Shown here piece by piece: positions 45,591-60,543 of a stretch of 64,000 nucleotides of DNA. The DNA lies in assembly GCF_004027225.2 (NCBI RefSeq), contig NC_044278.2, forward strand, positions 53,893,411-53,957,410. The letters run 5' to 3'. Position numbers and translations under genes: made by a program. The number at the start of each line of letters is the position of its first letter. Position 1 is the stretch's first letter. The notes beneath the pieces are model-generated. The model was not told where the DNA came from. It saw nothing but the letters and a program-made list of their open reading frames with translations, and did not search any database. Origin of the DNA: Strigops habroptila (taxonomy: Eukaryota; Chordata; Aves; Psittaciformes; Psittacidae).

Positions 45591-47661
45591 GTACTCACTA
45601 CATCTTCCTTGAAACAGTATATGAATTGTTTGCAACTAAAACCCCAAAATCGTGACCTAACCTTAGGAAACAAGTGAAATTGCCAAAATAGAAAGAAAAG
45701 GTCGTTCCTGATGAGAGTTCTGGGTAAGGTACAAACTGGCACATCTTTCAGACCAACTGTCAGGTCTTATGAAAACAAGATTTTCAGCTCGCTTCCTCTT
45801 TCACCGTTCTATAATGTACAGAAAGATAACCATCAAGTTGTGAAGTTTGCCTTTATATTACTACATTCAGGTAGAACAAAAGCTAATTGATGACCTTATG
45901 ACTAGTGTGAATTCTCCATTTGGCCTCCAAGGAAATCTTATTACTTATGACATCTTGACTAGAGAAAAGTCGGTCAATCCAACTCTGCCTCTTTAGCACT
46001 TCTGGCAAGATGCCAAGTTGGCATCAGATGAGCTGTAACACTTTGTAAGACAAGTGCTCTCATGACAATCCAGCATGCACGTTACGCATGCTCTGCTTAC
46101 TGATGAGATAAAGAAAAAAACCAAGCATCAAGTGGTAGTCTACTGATGCAAGGCAGAGCACCAATTTTATTACCTTTCTCTTTTGTATCAGCATTTCTAC
46201 ATCCTAAGTGTGTGTGTGGGAAGGACATGCTTTGGCGAGTAAGTACCTGGAATAGCTTCCCTGAAAACCTCTGCAATGGTCCACAGAATAATGGTCTTTC
46301 TCAGTAGATGTAGCTACTACAGGTATGTTGCATGTTACTAGTGTTTCTCCCCCAAGCTGAGGAATGGCATAAGATAAACTCACCTGTGATTTTCACCTTG
46401 AGCTCAGCATGCGGAATTGGTTGTGCCTGTCTGTCAGCGACCGTCTGTGAATGCTGGCCTATTTGCTTATTTCAGGGAAGAACTAGTTTTCAAGCTCTAT
46501 TTAGGCTCACAATTCATTTCTAAATGAAATGCTGGAAATGTCTCCTTGGAAAGCTCCCAAGGAGAGAAAACATTTTAAAATGTACTCATCCACCACCCAT
46601 TGTTTGTAAGCTGCCCTGGCTGGTGTACTTTCCCTGCAATAACGAGTGGCAAAAAGGTCAAAGTTCACTGTAAAGCTCCACTTTAAAAGGACAGGTTGGT
46701 TGGCAAAACAGATCAAAAGGTTTAGATAGGTGGATGATGTTTATGCTCTTATCATGATCAACAGCAGATGAAGTAATGCAGTATGAGTGAGGGCAGTCAG
46801 CAGTTTCTTCTAAGTTAAGAGGTATTGCATTTTCTTTATTCCATTCCTTCTAAAAAGAACCAGTTTGCATAAAAGACTCTGCAAAGAACTTTTAATTAGA
46901 GGCTTGTGGGAACAGATGCAAGAAGATATGCAGAATTCCTGTGAAAAAGTAGCAATGGAAAAAAATCAAAACCAAAAGAAAACAAATGCTCCACTTCACT
47001 TTCAAAAGCGTGAAGAATCAATCAGCAAACTGATTTCTGTGAGACTTAAAGTGAATCCCCCCAAAGATAACTTCAAGTGTGCGTTTGTCTTCCAGTGAAA
47101 GGTTACCCCTGAAAAACAATGCAATATTGATAGTGATGAAGTTGATATTAGGAGGATTTTATGGTTTAGTTTTTGTTTTTCCTTCAGTGACATCTTCATG
47201 TTAGAACGGAAGGTGATTGCATAAAAAATTTCACAGGATAAACATACCAAGAAAAGTTAGTGTTGTAACTTCAAATAGATATCAAGAGATTCTCTTTGAA
47301 CCTCATAGAATGAAACTGCTGAGAAAGCCAAGGCATGTCACTAAGAAGATGTAGAATTCACTTAGTCTTTCAAAGTTGATGCTGCTTCTTGCTGAATTCC
47401 CTTCAGCAAGAAAAACACCTTCATGGAGAAAATGAGGGCTGAAGTACACACATTCCAGAGCATATGGAGCAATACTGGCACTAATCTGAGAAAAGCTATG
47501 TTGTATGTTTATTTATAGTTCTTAAAAGAACACTTGCATCAAGCATGCCCATAAACAGCAGGTAAGTAGGAGAAATCCACGATTACACCAAAAGTTTATT
47601 TCGACAAATTGCATTATGGCAATATCTGGGAGGTTGAGAGACCTTGTGGTTTACTAACCAA
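45591..47661. other. Intergenic; nothing coding seen
   Basis: AT-rich unique sequence between a CR1 end and the solo LTR, in the space separating gene B from IL5RA. Confidence 0.5.
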
Positions 47662-47666
47662 TGCAT

Positions 47667-48234
47667 TGTCGTGGTTTAAGCCCGGCCAGTAACTCAGAAC
47701 CACGCAGCCTCTCGCTCGCTCTCCCCACTTCTTCCTCCCCCCTCTCCTGGAGGGATGGGGAGGAGAATCGGAAGAATGTAACTCCCACGGGTTGAGATAA
47801 GAACAGTCCAGTAACTAAGGTATAATACAAAACCACTAATGCTGCCACCAATAACAATAATGATAAGGGAAATAACAAGGGGAGAGGATACAATTGCTCA
47901 CCACCCGCCGATCGATACCCAGCCCAACCCAAGCAGCGATCTGGGCCTTCCGGGTAACTCCCCCCCGGTTTAAATACTGGGTATGATGTGCCATGGTATG
48001 GAATACCCCTTTGGCCAGTTTGGGTCAGGTGTCCTGTCTCTGCTTCCTCCCGGCTTCCCCTCCTCCCTGGCAAAGCATGAGACTGAGAAAGTCCTTGGTC
48101 AGAGCAAACATTATTTAGCAACAACTAAAACCATCAGTGTTATCAGCATTGTTCCCAGGCTGAAAGTTAAAAACACAGCACTGCACCAGCTACTAAGAAG
48201 GAGAAAAATGACTGCTATAGCTGAACCCAGGACA
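47667..48234 (-). mobile_element. Solo ERV LTR with target duplication
   Basis: 568 bp, plus-strand ends TG...CA ('tgtcgtggtttaagcccgg' ... 'aacccaggaca'). Flanked by TGCAT at 47662-47666 and 48235-48239, a 5-bp target duplication. Same family as the provirus LTR at 32468-33142, but better preserved (more CpG). Confidence 0.9.
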
Positions 48235-48239
48235 TGCAT

Positions 48240-49834
48240 TTATCCAGTACAGTTATTTTCTTAAAACAGGAAATGGGAGAGAAGAAAAACTTAGTTGTGC
48301 TGATTGCAGCTCTGTAGAGGAATTGAAAAGTCCTACTAGAGGATAAAGATAGTGCTGAGACGTCTGTGTCTACTTAACTTCTGTAATTCTTGAAACTGGG
48401 CTCTGCAGATTCTCAGAACAGAATTATTCTTGGAACCCTGAGTTCAGCACTGGAGAAGCTGGGTCATGATGTAACTGTTATAATGAATTGGGATACAGGA
48501 AGCTGCGTTGGTATAAAAGCCTTAATTTATTGTCAAGTGAATTTCCTTTATTATGAAATGGATTGAAAAATTTAAAGCCTTCAATATTTATACACAGTAA
48601 ACAATAAATATGCTATCAATTTCAGTATAGGCAATCTAACTAACTATATGGAATGTATGAATGAATGAAAATTCACAAAATGGCCAAGCTCACCTCTGCA
48701 GAGAATTTGAGGTACTACATATGCATCCCTGTCTTGTCAATCAGAGCCTCAAAATCAGTGTTTGACCTAGACATGGATGTTTTTACCAAACCATTCAATT
48801 TGATGGTGGAGTTCACCTTAGCTGCTGTGTAGTCTGAAGGATGATTTGATGCATGACCAAACTATGCTTCAAATCTGACAAGCAGAGTTTATACCCCTCC
48901 AAGAAACAGGGCTAAGAATACGTCGACTAAATTTGTTTCAGATCTGCAGATATCACCAGGTCTCCTCAAACTACAGTCTGTTGGTTTGGTCCAAACCCCT
49001 CCTTTTCCCTTATTTGTGACATACAGTAAAAACTACTTGTTTTTCTAATGAAAACACTATGAGATTGTAGCAAGGAGATCTGTTTAAACCTTTTACTCCT
49101 TCTGTCTTGCACTTTAGAAGGAAAGGGGAAATTGCAGTCAACTGCAGCTGATGATAGGCTGACCTCACATGGTAAGGAAAGTGTAAACAGAAGTTTGCTA
49201 AGTGTCAATTTGTTTGTAACAATGCAGAGCTCCAGACACACAACATATGTCAGTATAGGGCTATCCAGTAGGTACTCTAGATAGTCCTATCATGGGTATT
49301 ACAGTACTTGGAAGCTGAAATACAACTCAGCTCCTCACACTGTCGCGGTGACTAGTCCCTATGTTTTCAGTTTACAAGAAGAAGTATTTTTTCACTCTAT
49401 TTGCTTTACTTTTGTCATTTAGCTTGCTTGTCTCTGATCCTAGGCTACCATCATGTGGCCAGTATGAGAATCTTCTCAGGTAACAGAAACAAAGACTGAT
49501 TACTCAGCCTGGAAACCAGCAAGGTACTGCCTGCATACAAGATGAAGGCAATGTGTAGCCCTCAGAGGGCTTAAATTTGCTTCTTGATTGCAGTCAGTCA
49601 TCCCTCACATAGACACTCTGCCCTTTGGTTTATGTCTGTTTTGTTCTGCTTTAATTCTTCCCCACCCATACACTGACAAAACAGTCAGAAAGAAAAGGTG
49701 CAAATTTTTTTTGTAAGTAGCAGCACTGGCCCATTCCATGCATTAAACTCTAAGATACAGGTTAATATATGCTGGGCATTTCTACTGACACATTCTAAAC
49801 TTACAGTTTTAAATCATCCTGATGTAAATCTTTT
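48240..49834. other. Intergenic; nothing coding seen
   Basis: Unique AT-rich sequence; no exon of the receptor family found on either strand. Confidence 0.5.
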
Positions 49835-50380
49835 GATATAGTCCCCCATGACATTCTTGCCTCTAGAATGCGGAGCTATCAGTTTGAGACATGGACTGTT
49901 AGATGGCTATGGGATTGGCTGGATGGGTGTACCCAAACACAGTAGTCAATGCCTCAATGTCCTAGTGGAAACCAGTAATGAGTGGTGTCTTTGAAGGGTC
50001 TGTACTGGGACCAGTATTGTTTAACATCTTCATCAATGGCATAGATAGTGGGATTGAGTGTGCACTCAGCAAGTTGTTGGATGACAGCAAGCTGAGTGAT
50101 GCAGTTGATTGGCTAGAGAAAAGGGATGCCATCCAGAGCTCGACAGGCTTGAGGAGCTGGCCCTTGCAAACCTCTTGAAGCTCGACAAGGTCAAGTGCAG
50201 GGTCCTGCATCTGGGTTGGGGTAGTCCCAAGTATAAATACAGGCTGGGAGAAGAAGGGATTGAGAGCAGCCCTGCAGCGAAGGACTTGAGGATATTGGTG
50301 GACATGACTCAGCAGTGTGCACTTGCAGCCCAGAAAGCCAACCGTATCTTGGGATGCATCAAAAGGAGCATGTTCTTCAC
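49835..50380 (+). mobile_element. CR1 LINE fragment
   Basis: 'ggtctgtactgggaccagtattgtttaacatcttcatcaa' and 'gcccagaaagccaaccgtatc' are CR1 ORF2 and 3' sequence. It ends before the CR1 3' terminus. Confidence 0.85.
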
Positions 50381-53300
50381 TGAAAAGACATTTCTTCATT
50401 TCAGAATTCCTCTGCCTTTTAAGCTGCAATGACAATCATCTGGTTGTTACCAAAAAGATGATATTCATCAGTCTGAAATTGTGGCTATACAGCCATTGCA
50501 TAAATACTTTCATTTCTTTCCCATGCACTCACTATTATACTCTGACTCACAGAGAACTGTGCTCAGGTTCTTCAGTCTTTTCCAGTCTAGGCTATGTATT
50601 GTGTAAGAAAATAATAAGGAAGTAAATAAAAGATGTTCTTCCTCTGTATTTCTGCATTTCTTAGTAACTGTGGGCTTATCACATTCTAATCTTTACTTTC
50701 TAGTAAAGTTTTGCATTAAGGCGATTTTCTTCTAAGAAGTACCTCATTCATGAGGTTTTGTTCAAGCTTGAGAGATATTCTATCTGAGCTAGTTCAGCTG
50801 TGTTCTACTGTTGATTCACTGGAGCTGGTTGGAATAGTACACAGGACAGCCCCTGGTATCCTTTCACAGAGGCCACCCCTGCAGTCCTGGCAACACCTAT
50901 CACCACATCTGGCCACCTACACCTAACTTATGTTAAAATAAGTTTTTAGCGCTTTGCTTTCTCTTCCTATAATAAACAGAATAGTGAATTTAAACTGAGC
51001 TAGAGCTCAACAGCACTTTTTCTGAGACATCACCCGTATACAGACATTTGCACCATCAAAATAGTTAGAGGTCAGAGTGTGCAGGGACATTTCTTGCTCC
51101 TTTACTGAAATACTATGCTGGTCAGAAATAATGACCCAGTCAAGACAGGTCACTAGCAATTTTAGGAGAAGATGAACTATTGAATAGTCTTCATGCAATG
51201 TACCTAAAAGAGGCTTTGGTTTAAGTATAAGGCTATTATCCCAAATCTGAGATCCTAGTAGATATCTACAGGTCAGTTGTTACTAGAAAAGTAGTTCCAG
51301 ACCCGCAGTGTAGGATTCATCCCTAATGTTAACCGTGTAAAAATCATATCCAAGTCTGATCCAGAGTCTCAGCCAAGAGGCCAACACTGAATCATCCAGG
51401 GGATAATTCATTTGCTCAGCCTTATGGGATGGATTAAACCTGTAATAGGCACCTAAATCATGACAAGTTCACTAATCCTTATTCTTTTTGAGCAGAACTC
51501 AAGGTTGCAAGCCCAATCTTAAGGATCTTTGACAGATACCTAAGTAATGACAGCTGAATCTTATCCTCCTGATGTAGAGAGAGATTTTTGCACAGTGCCA
51601 CAAATGGCTCCTCTGCTAATACCTGTACTGGTAGTTTCAGTGGTGAGGTTACCTACTACAAACTAGCCAGCTCTAAAATGTTTGCACAGTGTTTACTCTA
51701 TCTTCCTCTTATGTTTTTCCAGCTATTGGAACACTTACAGTGATTCTTCAGAAATAGCCTTTGTTAAACTGAGGAACTCCTTAAAAGGAAGAAAAACATT
51801 TAGGCACATATACTTGTCAGAAAAAATGAAATGAAAGTGGCTAAATTAATATAGCTCGGCCTAACGCGGGGTGCAGAGTGATGAGAAGCCTGACTCAGCC
51901 AGGCACCCTTTGAATCCTCTTGCGTCAAGAGAACTGGTACTCCTTGCGTGATCAAATGCAATACTAAGGGTTGGAAAAGGAAGTAGCAGCAAGGACTGAT
52001 CAGAGATCTGACTAATTTACTAGTTAGCTGATCTGGTTGCATATGGGGAGGTGAGTAAGCTGATCTGTGGGAAAAGGGCAAGCAACATTGGACTGAGTGC
52101 AGGAGAGGATTTGGAAATGTTAGGCAAGCTACAACTTTAAGACATCATCTCAGAATGAGAAGCATATCTCACTGGGCCTCTCCAACACATTAGATGGGGA
52201 ATTAAGTAAACTTCACAGTTGGAAACAGCACTGCAGAGGGCTGTATCCTCTCATCCTCATCAGAAAAGTGCATGTCCTTCTTGTGGGACTGAAGGAGTGA
52301 ATCATGGAGGAACCACAACATCTGTGAACCTCTGTCAAAGGTAGGTCCTAACAGCATTCCTTTTTTAAAGTTCAGGCAAGGTTAATTCACTTCTCTCACA
52401 TTCTTCCCAGAGGCAGAAAACCTCGCCTTCCTCTTCTGTCGAGGAAGTCAGAGCTGTACTACAGCAGCCCCGCTCCGACTGACAGATTTTAACTCAGCTT
52501 CTCCTCCACATCCACAAGTTTGTAGCTGATCAATTATATATAGAGAGTATTCTCTTGTCAATGCTTGAATATCTGATCAGGAATATTAGCATAAATTAGC
52601 AATCAGATGCCAATATATATGCTCTTAAGTGTTAGAAATTTTCTCTGTTTTAAGCTATATTTCATGAGTTCCATTGAAAGAAGGCTCATAATTATAAAAT
52701 ATAGTTTATATTTTATAATACAGCAGGGTCTTGTCCTAGAAATATTAATGATGCATATCTATCGTTTTCAAGCTAAAAGATAGGTCATTTGTTCAAGCCT
52801 TATTCTTTTAGGCTGCTTGCCATAACAATTATGGTGATTCATCACTGATCTGACCTTCACCCCAGAGGGAATTTGTGTGCATAATGAGATATCAGCTACT
52901 GATCAGTGTTCTGAATCTTTCTATGTAGTTCACAAAATTTGAAATGGAAATGTCAGAATAGTAACAATTCTTAGGTATTTCAGCTATTTCTGGTGTAATT
53001 TGGAAAACTTGTACAATGTTTCCATGCCTCAGTTCCTCACCCAGAAAAGATTAGGGATCTGTTCTTTCCCAACTTTCCCTCCCCTTTCTCTCCCTCATTA
53101 AAAGTAGCGCATATCCTAAGGTAGGTGTTAAATGGGTCTCATTTAGTCTAATATATTTGTAATCACAATGTTATCAGTACTACCATTATAATTCAAACTT
53201 TCCACTGATTCCTCATGATTAGCTGAGAACAAGCATGCTTACAGAGTATTGCACTCCTTTATAGGGCTCATTCCCACCCCTGATGTAAAGTCGGCATATA

Positions 53301-56300
53301 CTACAGTGTACCCCAAACCTGCACACTGCTCTCTTAAATATCTGCATGTAGGAATTGACTGTAATTTATATTAACATTTACAGATGTATTAAAACAGAGA
53401 AACTAGAATGAAGGCATTGTATCTGAAATTTACTTTCAGCATCGACAGATGGCTGTTTGTTGTAGCTGATAATTTTTGGAAAACAAAGAGACATCTTCTC
53501 CAAGAAATTACATTCTTTGGTAAGCCTTGTATTGATACATATACACATGCATCTACCTAGTTTGAAAAGTGTTACAAAAGTAATCTAGAACAAAAGAAAC
53601 ATTACATTTTGAGACTTCAGATGCAGAGTAGAAGGCCACATGGACAATTGCGATCACTATTATGTGAAACAGAAACATGAAATCAACTTCAAAACAGGAC
53701 TAAGAAACCCAAATGACAGTAATTTAGTCACTGCAAGAGAAAACTGCGATGTCAAAATTCCCTTCTGTTAAGCAGCACGTATCATTTTCAGGACATTACC
53801 TTACTGATATCCTTCAAGCCTGCCTCACTACCCCTTTGCAGTGAAAGATTTTCATTTTCACATCAGTGCAAAGCAAAAGATGAGATTTTCTGTAAACAGA
53901 GGTGGAGCAAAAGAGCACCCCAAATATCCCCAGCATGTGATTACAAACATGAGTTATGCTAACACAACAAACTAGACTTCAAGGGAATGAGAGAAGGGAA
54001 AAACCATGTCCTTTAGTCACATACATGGGACTTCACTGGAAATAGCTCAACACAGGGTTCAGATGACTACAAAAGAAAGGGCTGCTACGTACTAAGTATT
54101 GCTTAGGGTGCTGGTTTTGTGGATTGTTAGCAGTAATTTCTTTTTGCAAGCAGCTAAATCCTGGGTGAAGTACTGCACAATGCTTTGGCTTTATGGATAA
54201 TTTTAATTATATGACATGCAATTTTGATCAGCCCAAATCCATATGTGGTTCCAATGCAGCACTTTGATGAACCAGAATGATTGTTCAGTTCAAGATTCTA
54301 CTAAGGATGGAAAGGAGTGTTGAATTCCTCCCATTCTTGCATTTCTGAATAAAGCAACAATGTGTGGAAAAAAAAAAAGTGTAAAAAGAAAAAAACAAAA
54401 CCAAAACACCCCAAACAACCAAACAAGCCGTCAAAATCCCCTTCCTGAGGTGTAATTTTCTTCCTTCTTTAATTATTTTAGATTATAAGAAAATCCAGAA
54501 AACATACCCCCAGATAATCAATGTCTTTTCTCTGAAGTCAACAATGATAGTATGTTATTGGTGTAAGAAAATGGGAAGAAACATGATACAATGACTAATC
54601 TGCTACCATCAATTCAATGTACAAACCACACTTCAAACAAGTAGAATGTACATGTTTTGCTAATAAACAGAAGACAAAATGGGAAAATATGTTTTCTACA
54701 TTTTAAAAATGAAGTCCCGGGCTTGTAGTCATATCTGCTACTTATTACCATTGGATTTGAGATTCTAAGTCCCAGTCTTCTCACTTAAATTCTTACATAT
54801 AGTCAAGGTTCTCAAGAAGCATTTGCCTCCTTTTATCGAGTTTATAACTAGAAAAGCATGGATTTTGTACACTGCCAGTGTAAGCTCATGTCTGATGTAC
54901 TCCAGAACAAGGGATAGGTTGGATTCAAGATATCAGAGCTAAAGGCTGTTGGTTTGGCCTTACACTGTATAATTGCATTATCTAGTGTTAACAATAAAAT
55001 AACATATGGACCTTAATATATTCTTTTCTATTCCAAAGCCAAGATTAATTTACTGAATCTATGTATAAGGGAGTATGTATAAACCAGTCACATTAATCAC
55101 AGCATAAAATGTTATTAAAAAAAAAGAGGTATGTATGTGGTGTACACCCAAGATGCAAAGCAGCAGTTTTTAAGGCTTTAATAAGTAAGAAGCTGAAAGA
55201 TTCCACTGGGCTTTTGTATGACATAATTCTGGCTGTGGGGTTCTTTTTTGTTGTTTCTAAGTTTTTTTTAAACATGTATTTTTTAACATACATACTGAAA
55301 GAACAAAAATATTTCCATACTTAACTGCAACAACCTCTGTTTGGGATGAGGGTGAAGACCCTTAAACCTCTACCACTTCACCTAACAAGCCATCAGAGCA
55401 AGGGGGATGTATGGGATGTGTTTCTCTGCTGTGTGCCCAGTAGCTAAAGATGGGGAAAAGCAAAGCAGAAGAGCCAGCTTCTATGCTCTGGAGGTGATTG
55501 CACCAGTTAGTAAATAAAAGAAAATATATTCCTTGATCTCTTCAGCCCTTTGTAGCAGTGCTTGTAAAATGAGATGTTTAAGAGGATAACACCCTGCTCA
55601 GATTTGGCAATTTTTTTAAAAGGCAGTAAATAATGCATTCTAGACACCTTAGGTTAATTTTTGGCACCAAAATCTGATTCTCAGTGAATAACCATTTTAA
55701 TGCGAACAAAGAGTCATAACTTTCCAAACCATATTCCCAGAAAAAAAAACAAACAACAGTTTTATTAATTGTTCCCCCTCTGAATTCAACTTATTGTAGA
55801 AAGTTGGAATGCAACATATCAGCTTCATGAATAAAGTGGTAAATTAACTCAAACCCACTCATTATCAAGGCAGCCAAACCCCCAGAAGGCCACTCATAAC
55901 ATGCCTGCATGGCTTGCAATTATATATGTGATAACTGCAAAGTAACTTCATTTTCAAAATGAACCATGTAAAAGTAGGACAATTTCAAAGGCTAGGCTAA
56001 GCAAATCTTCAGATATGAAGAGTAAACCAGACAGTTATAGCTATGCAAAATATAAAATTTATTTGTTCTTTTTCCTCCATCAGTTCTGTGACTTTTTGTT
56101 ATCTAACTTGTGTTTTCTTGGGTTTGTCTGTTTGTTTGTTTTTTAATTTGGTGTAGTGAAAAATGCTTATTAGCCCCTGAAAAAGCAGAACAATGGCAAG
56201 TAGCGTATGCTCTTTCTGGGATTTTAATTTCATAGACACCATTTGCACTATGTGACAATTTCTTCTATAATCTGACTTTTTCTTAAAAGACAAAAGTTTA

Positions 56301-58624
56301 TTACAATATGTAAAAAATTTAGAAATCTTTTTCATATGCAAAGAGAATAAATAGTAACAGCTCTGACGACTGAATTAGTCATCCAAGGTGGATGCCTCCT
56401 TCAAGGTATTTTGAAGGACCTGTGTAAGGTTCCAGTTAGTGTTTGTGTATTCAGAGGTGTGTTCGGTCCCACAGCAGGAAGTGGCACTGGAAACTGGCCT
56501 TTCTGAGGGGGTGTCTTGCAAAAAAAGGAAGTTTCTTGAATCAATTTCTCATTATGGTCTTAAATCAAGACATTCACCAGTGCTGATCTCTCCTACCTCG
56601 CAATCCGAACAACGCATAGGTATCCAGGATTTAACAGGCATTAAGATGAAGGTATGTTTTGTAGAAAGAAAGTAAATGGTGCTGCTGTTTTGACTCTTCA
56701 GCTGTGCAGACCTTTTAAAATGTGTTTGACGTATACTGTTTATTTCATAATCCCTTAATCAGTTTTTACATTGTCTGCTATCAAATATGGGAGCTTTGAA
56801 AAATATGAATTGACAGCCCTTAATGAAGTATAAGTTTCAGGTAGTCTTAATCAGACAATCAGTCCTAGTGATTCCCCTTAGCTATGACTGTGCATTAGAG
56901 CCATGAATAAAAGATTTCATTGCTTAATTATTGAATTTACCCTCTAAATTAGGTGCAATATATTTTTAAAGATTATTTGATTTTTCTTTTTTTTTTAATT
57001 TTCTTTTTTTGGTCAATTTTATTAATTTTTCAAAGAAAATATTAAAAAATTCTGTTTCTCAAAATGTTAACTTTTGTATTTAGGAATATATAACACTTAG
57101 TCCGACAAACTTTTCAAAAATTACTTTATTCAGACACAAGGACCATGAACATATCTACATTTCAGGAAACTCTCAGATCTCCTGAATTTTTAAAACTAAA
57201 TGATTCATTTTCCTCACACTCCAAGTGGTAGCTCTTAAGTTTCGTGAAGATTGGTTTAGCTACTTTCATTTTTCTTGCCTGACTATCTACTTCCCAGATT
57301 CACCAGGTGAGTTTTGTGCAAACCTTTACAATCTCTGCACCTGTAGTGGCAGATGGGCTGGCAGCTTTCCCCTTGTTACCTCTCCCTTCTCCCACTCCAG
57401 CAATCACTATGGTAAACCAGACACAGTAGCAGCAGCCAGCAGGCACTGGATGTAGTTACAGTTCAGCAATTAAAGCAATTGGACAAACAAAGCGCAACAA
57501 CAACAGCAACAAAGTAAAATATAAGTGTAGTACTGGTTTTAAATATTAAGAACACTTCCCTACTTAAAAAAAAAAATGTATTTTTTGACAGCGCACTGTT
57601 TGAAAATCTTTGGTTTTTTCCTTTATGGTTATTTTTTAGATTCTTTTGATTACGGACATAATTTCTATCCAATTAGTTTAACTGGACTGCCTATAAGTAT
57701 ATTTGGCTAGTGTGCACCTCTCCAGAGACAAAAGGACCAGAGAGCCTTTTATTAAAAAATATTGCCAGGCAATTAATTTTATCTTGCATCTCATAGACTG
57801 AATGTCAGCACTATACGCTAACATGAAGCTCTTCGTGGCACAGAAGAAGAAACATTAGAAACACACAGTCCTGTCTGAGTACATCTGAGAAGTCTTTCTG
57901 CTCATCTTGGCTGGCATAAATGGAAATACACATTCTTTGACAAGTTGTGAATTGAAGGTCTTTTATGTATGGATGGCTTTTCATTCCCTCCTGGTCACCT
58001 TGGGTGTCCTTATTTGCAGTGCTTTTCTGTGGATCAATTCATTGCATACAAACATAAGGCATATTCTATGGGGTCAGCCCAGCAGTCCATCTGCTGTTCT
58101 GCCTGCAGCAGTGCCAGTAGGAGGTGTTACGCAGATATAATCCATCAATCTGTCCATCTTTTGCAACCTACTTTCCATGTACTCCAGCATCTATAGTTGC
58201 TTAATTAGGGATGTTAGAGGGTACATCCATCTCTAATACTTTTTAGTAGTTTTTCATGTACCTGCTTTCTACAAACTTGCCTAGTACTATTTACAGCCTT
58301 CTGACACTCCCATTCCAGTGCTTGTGAGAGCAAGGTGCAGGAGTTCATTGCACACTGAGAAATGCTTCTCAGTGCTGTGCAAAAGGCACTCCCAGGAACA
58401 AGTCATGTCCAGGAAACAGCAATTATCTCTTCTGAAATGTCTTGCTTTGACTCAAGTTGGTTGTTTTTTTCTAAGTTTGTTCAGATTTTAAAAATCTTCC
58501 TTCTCTGCCCCTGTGCTTCCTCTCTCCAACTGAATTTATTTATATTACCTCACAGATGATTTCCATTTTTGTTTCTAACACCAAAAGTTGCTGTTTCTTT
58601 AAGATTTATTTTTATTTTTTTATT
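50381..58624. other. Gene-poor intergenic stretch
   Basis: About 8 kb with no recognisable exon, RNA gene or complete transposon. A simple A-rich repeat is at 54369-54430 and a T-rich tract at 56990-57010. It separates the minus-strand receptor array from IL5RA. Confidence 0.5.
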
Positions 58625-58955
58625 TTGGGCCTACAAGGATGCTGGGGAGGGGCTCTTCATTAGGGACTGTAGTGATAGGACAAGGGGTAATGGCTTCAAA
58701 CTTAAACAGGGGAAGTTTAAGTTAGATATAAAGAAGTTCTTTACAGTGAGGATGGTGAGGCACTGGAATGGGTTGCCCAAGGAAGTTGTGAATGCTCCAT
58801 CCCTGGCAGTGTTCAAGGCCAGGTTGGATGGAGCCTTGGACAACATGGTTTAGTGCGATGTGTCCCTGCCCATGGCAGGGGGGTTGGAACTAGATGATCT
58901 TAAGGTCCTTTCCAACCCTAACTGTTCTATGATTTTATGATTCTATGATTCTGTT
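58625..58955 (+). mobile_element. CR1 LINE 3' end
   Basis: 'gataggacaaggggtaatgg' to 'attctatgattctg', with 'cactggaatgggttgccca' between. It is a well-preserved CR1 3' end. Confidence 0.92.
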
Positions 58956-60440
58956 TTATTCCTTTTCCTGTATCAAGTCCCCTTTTGACTTGAGTTTTCC
59001 ACAAATATTTTAACTTGCTTAGTGTTTTCCAACCTCATTTCTCCCTTTTTCCTAATTTAAATAAAGTACGTACTTGTTCCTAGAATTACTTTTGATTACT
59101 CTATCTCATAGGAACTGATGAGCCCTTTACAGCCGCTACATGTTGAATTATAAACCCTTGAAAGCACCTTGTTTTCAATTTATATTTTCCCTGACTTTTT
59201 CTCTTGCCACACACCTCACCATTAATGGCACAGTTCACACCTTCCCTCTCCAGGCAATTAGAGCTGGCTTCTTTCCCAGGTGCATCATGCAGGAAAATTT
59301 ACTCACTTTTTGGGTGTGGCATGCATACTACAGCTGCTGCTGCTGCTGCTACAGCTGAGATCAGTACCAGAATGAACCAGGTGGGAGAATCTCTGTCTTA
59401 AAGCATTTTGTTATGATTTTTCTTAGCGCTTCATAAGCAATGACAACATACATTAAATGACCTCTTGTTCACTGCATTGTGCCAAAATAGCACTATAAAT
59501 TAATCCGTGTGTATTTGTATAAGCGTACGTGTATGCGTATTTTTTTTTCCAGGAAATCTCATTGTGGATTCTTTGGATGTGCTGAACGTTCATACATTTT
59601 CATCTGCATGACCAGTGCCACTTGTTAATCAACATATTCTGAACATTTTGATATGGCATCAGGTGTCCTTTTGCTGATCCCTGGATAACATACATAGAGT
59701 GTGTCTGAGAACTTAGTATTGAAAACAATCAGAGCCAAGATAAATTAGTTAGTTGTGAGTGAAAGACCCTGAACACAGAGGCATATTAATTCTGTGAAGA
59801 ACTCAGAAGTCTCAGAAGTTGTTTTACAGTGAAGCAACTTTTGAATGAACATTCAGCCATCAGAGAAACAGCAACTATGTCTTTCTAAAACCAGCTTTGA
59901 TCAGTGCAGAATATGTTTGCTCACTGTATCCCAAATTTAGCAAACACCTGAAATACCTGATATGTTGTTGATACTTGCTTTCGCAAATGGCAGGATTCAT
60001 CTCAGGCAGTTTTGGTTCATAATCTCTTAAAGCAGATACCTAAACCAGGTAACATGAATCACAACCTGGAAGTGACAGTCGTTCTACTGCCACTAGGGGC
60101 TGGATACACATTTCTGTGGTCGTGACTTGCAAGCTAAGCAGTACATTCAAAACTAGCTCAGTGTGGCACACATGTCCTTTTTGGCCCTCGCACCCAGTTA
60201 AAGAGTGGGTTTAAATACAAATATCCCAGGAATCGAAGGCACCAACCAACAAGACCTGTTAAATATATGTCATTTTATATTTACTTCTTATACTTTGGAC
60301 ATCACTTAGGTGTTTAAATGACTGTTTCATATTATTTCACAGGTGCAAAATGAAAACATCATGTTCTAACTGCTTTTTCAACCAAACTTGGAACTATAGA
60401 GTCTCAGTTTCTGCAGATTCTGTGGCCCGAAGTGTTTCCT
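58956..60440. other. IL5RA: 5' flank of IL5RA
   Basis: Should contain the IL5RA promoter and 5' UTR exon(s). No clear TATA box or CpG island is seen. A short GCT run lies at about 59332-59352. Confidence 0.4.
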
Positions 60441-60543
60441 ATGGCACATGTTACAGTCATTTCCATCATGTTGATAATAAGTTTTTTCCAGTGTAAGACA
60501 CTGTTTTCCACTAGCCTGGCAAGTAAACAACGAGACGCAGAAG
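60441..60543 (+). CDS. IL5RA: IL5RA exon with signal peptide
   Basis: ATG at 60441 with G at +4; MAHVTVISIMLIISFFQC is the signal core, ending KQRDAE plus one base before donor GTAAGT. A second in-frame ATG is at codon 10. Confidence 0.75.
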
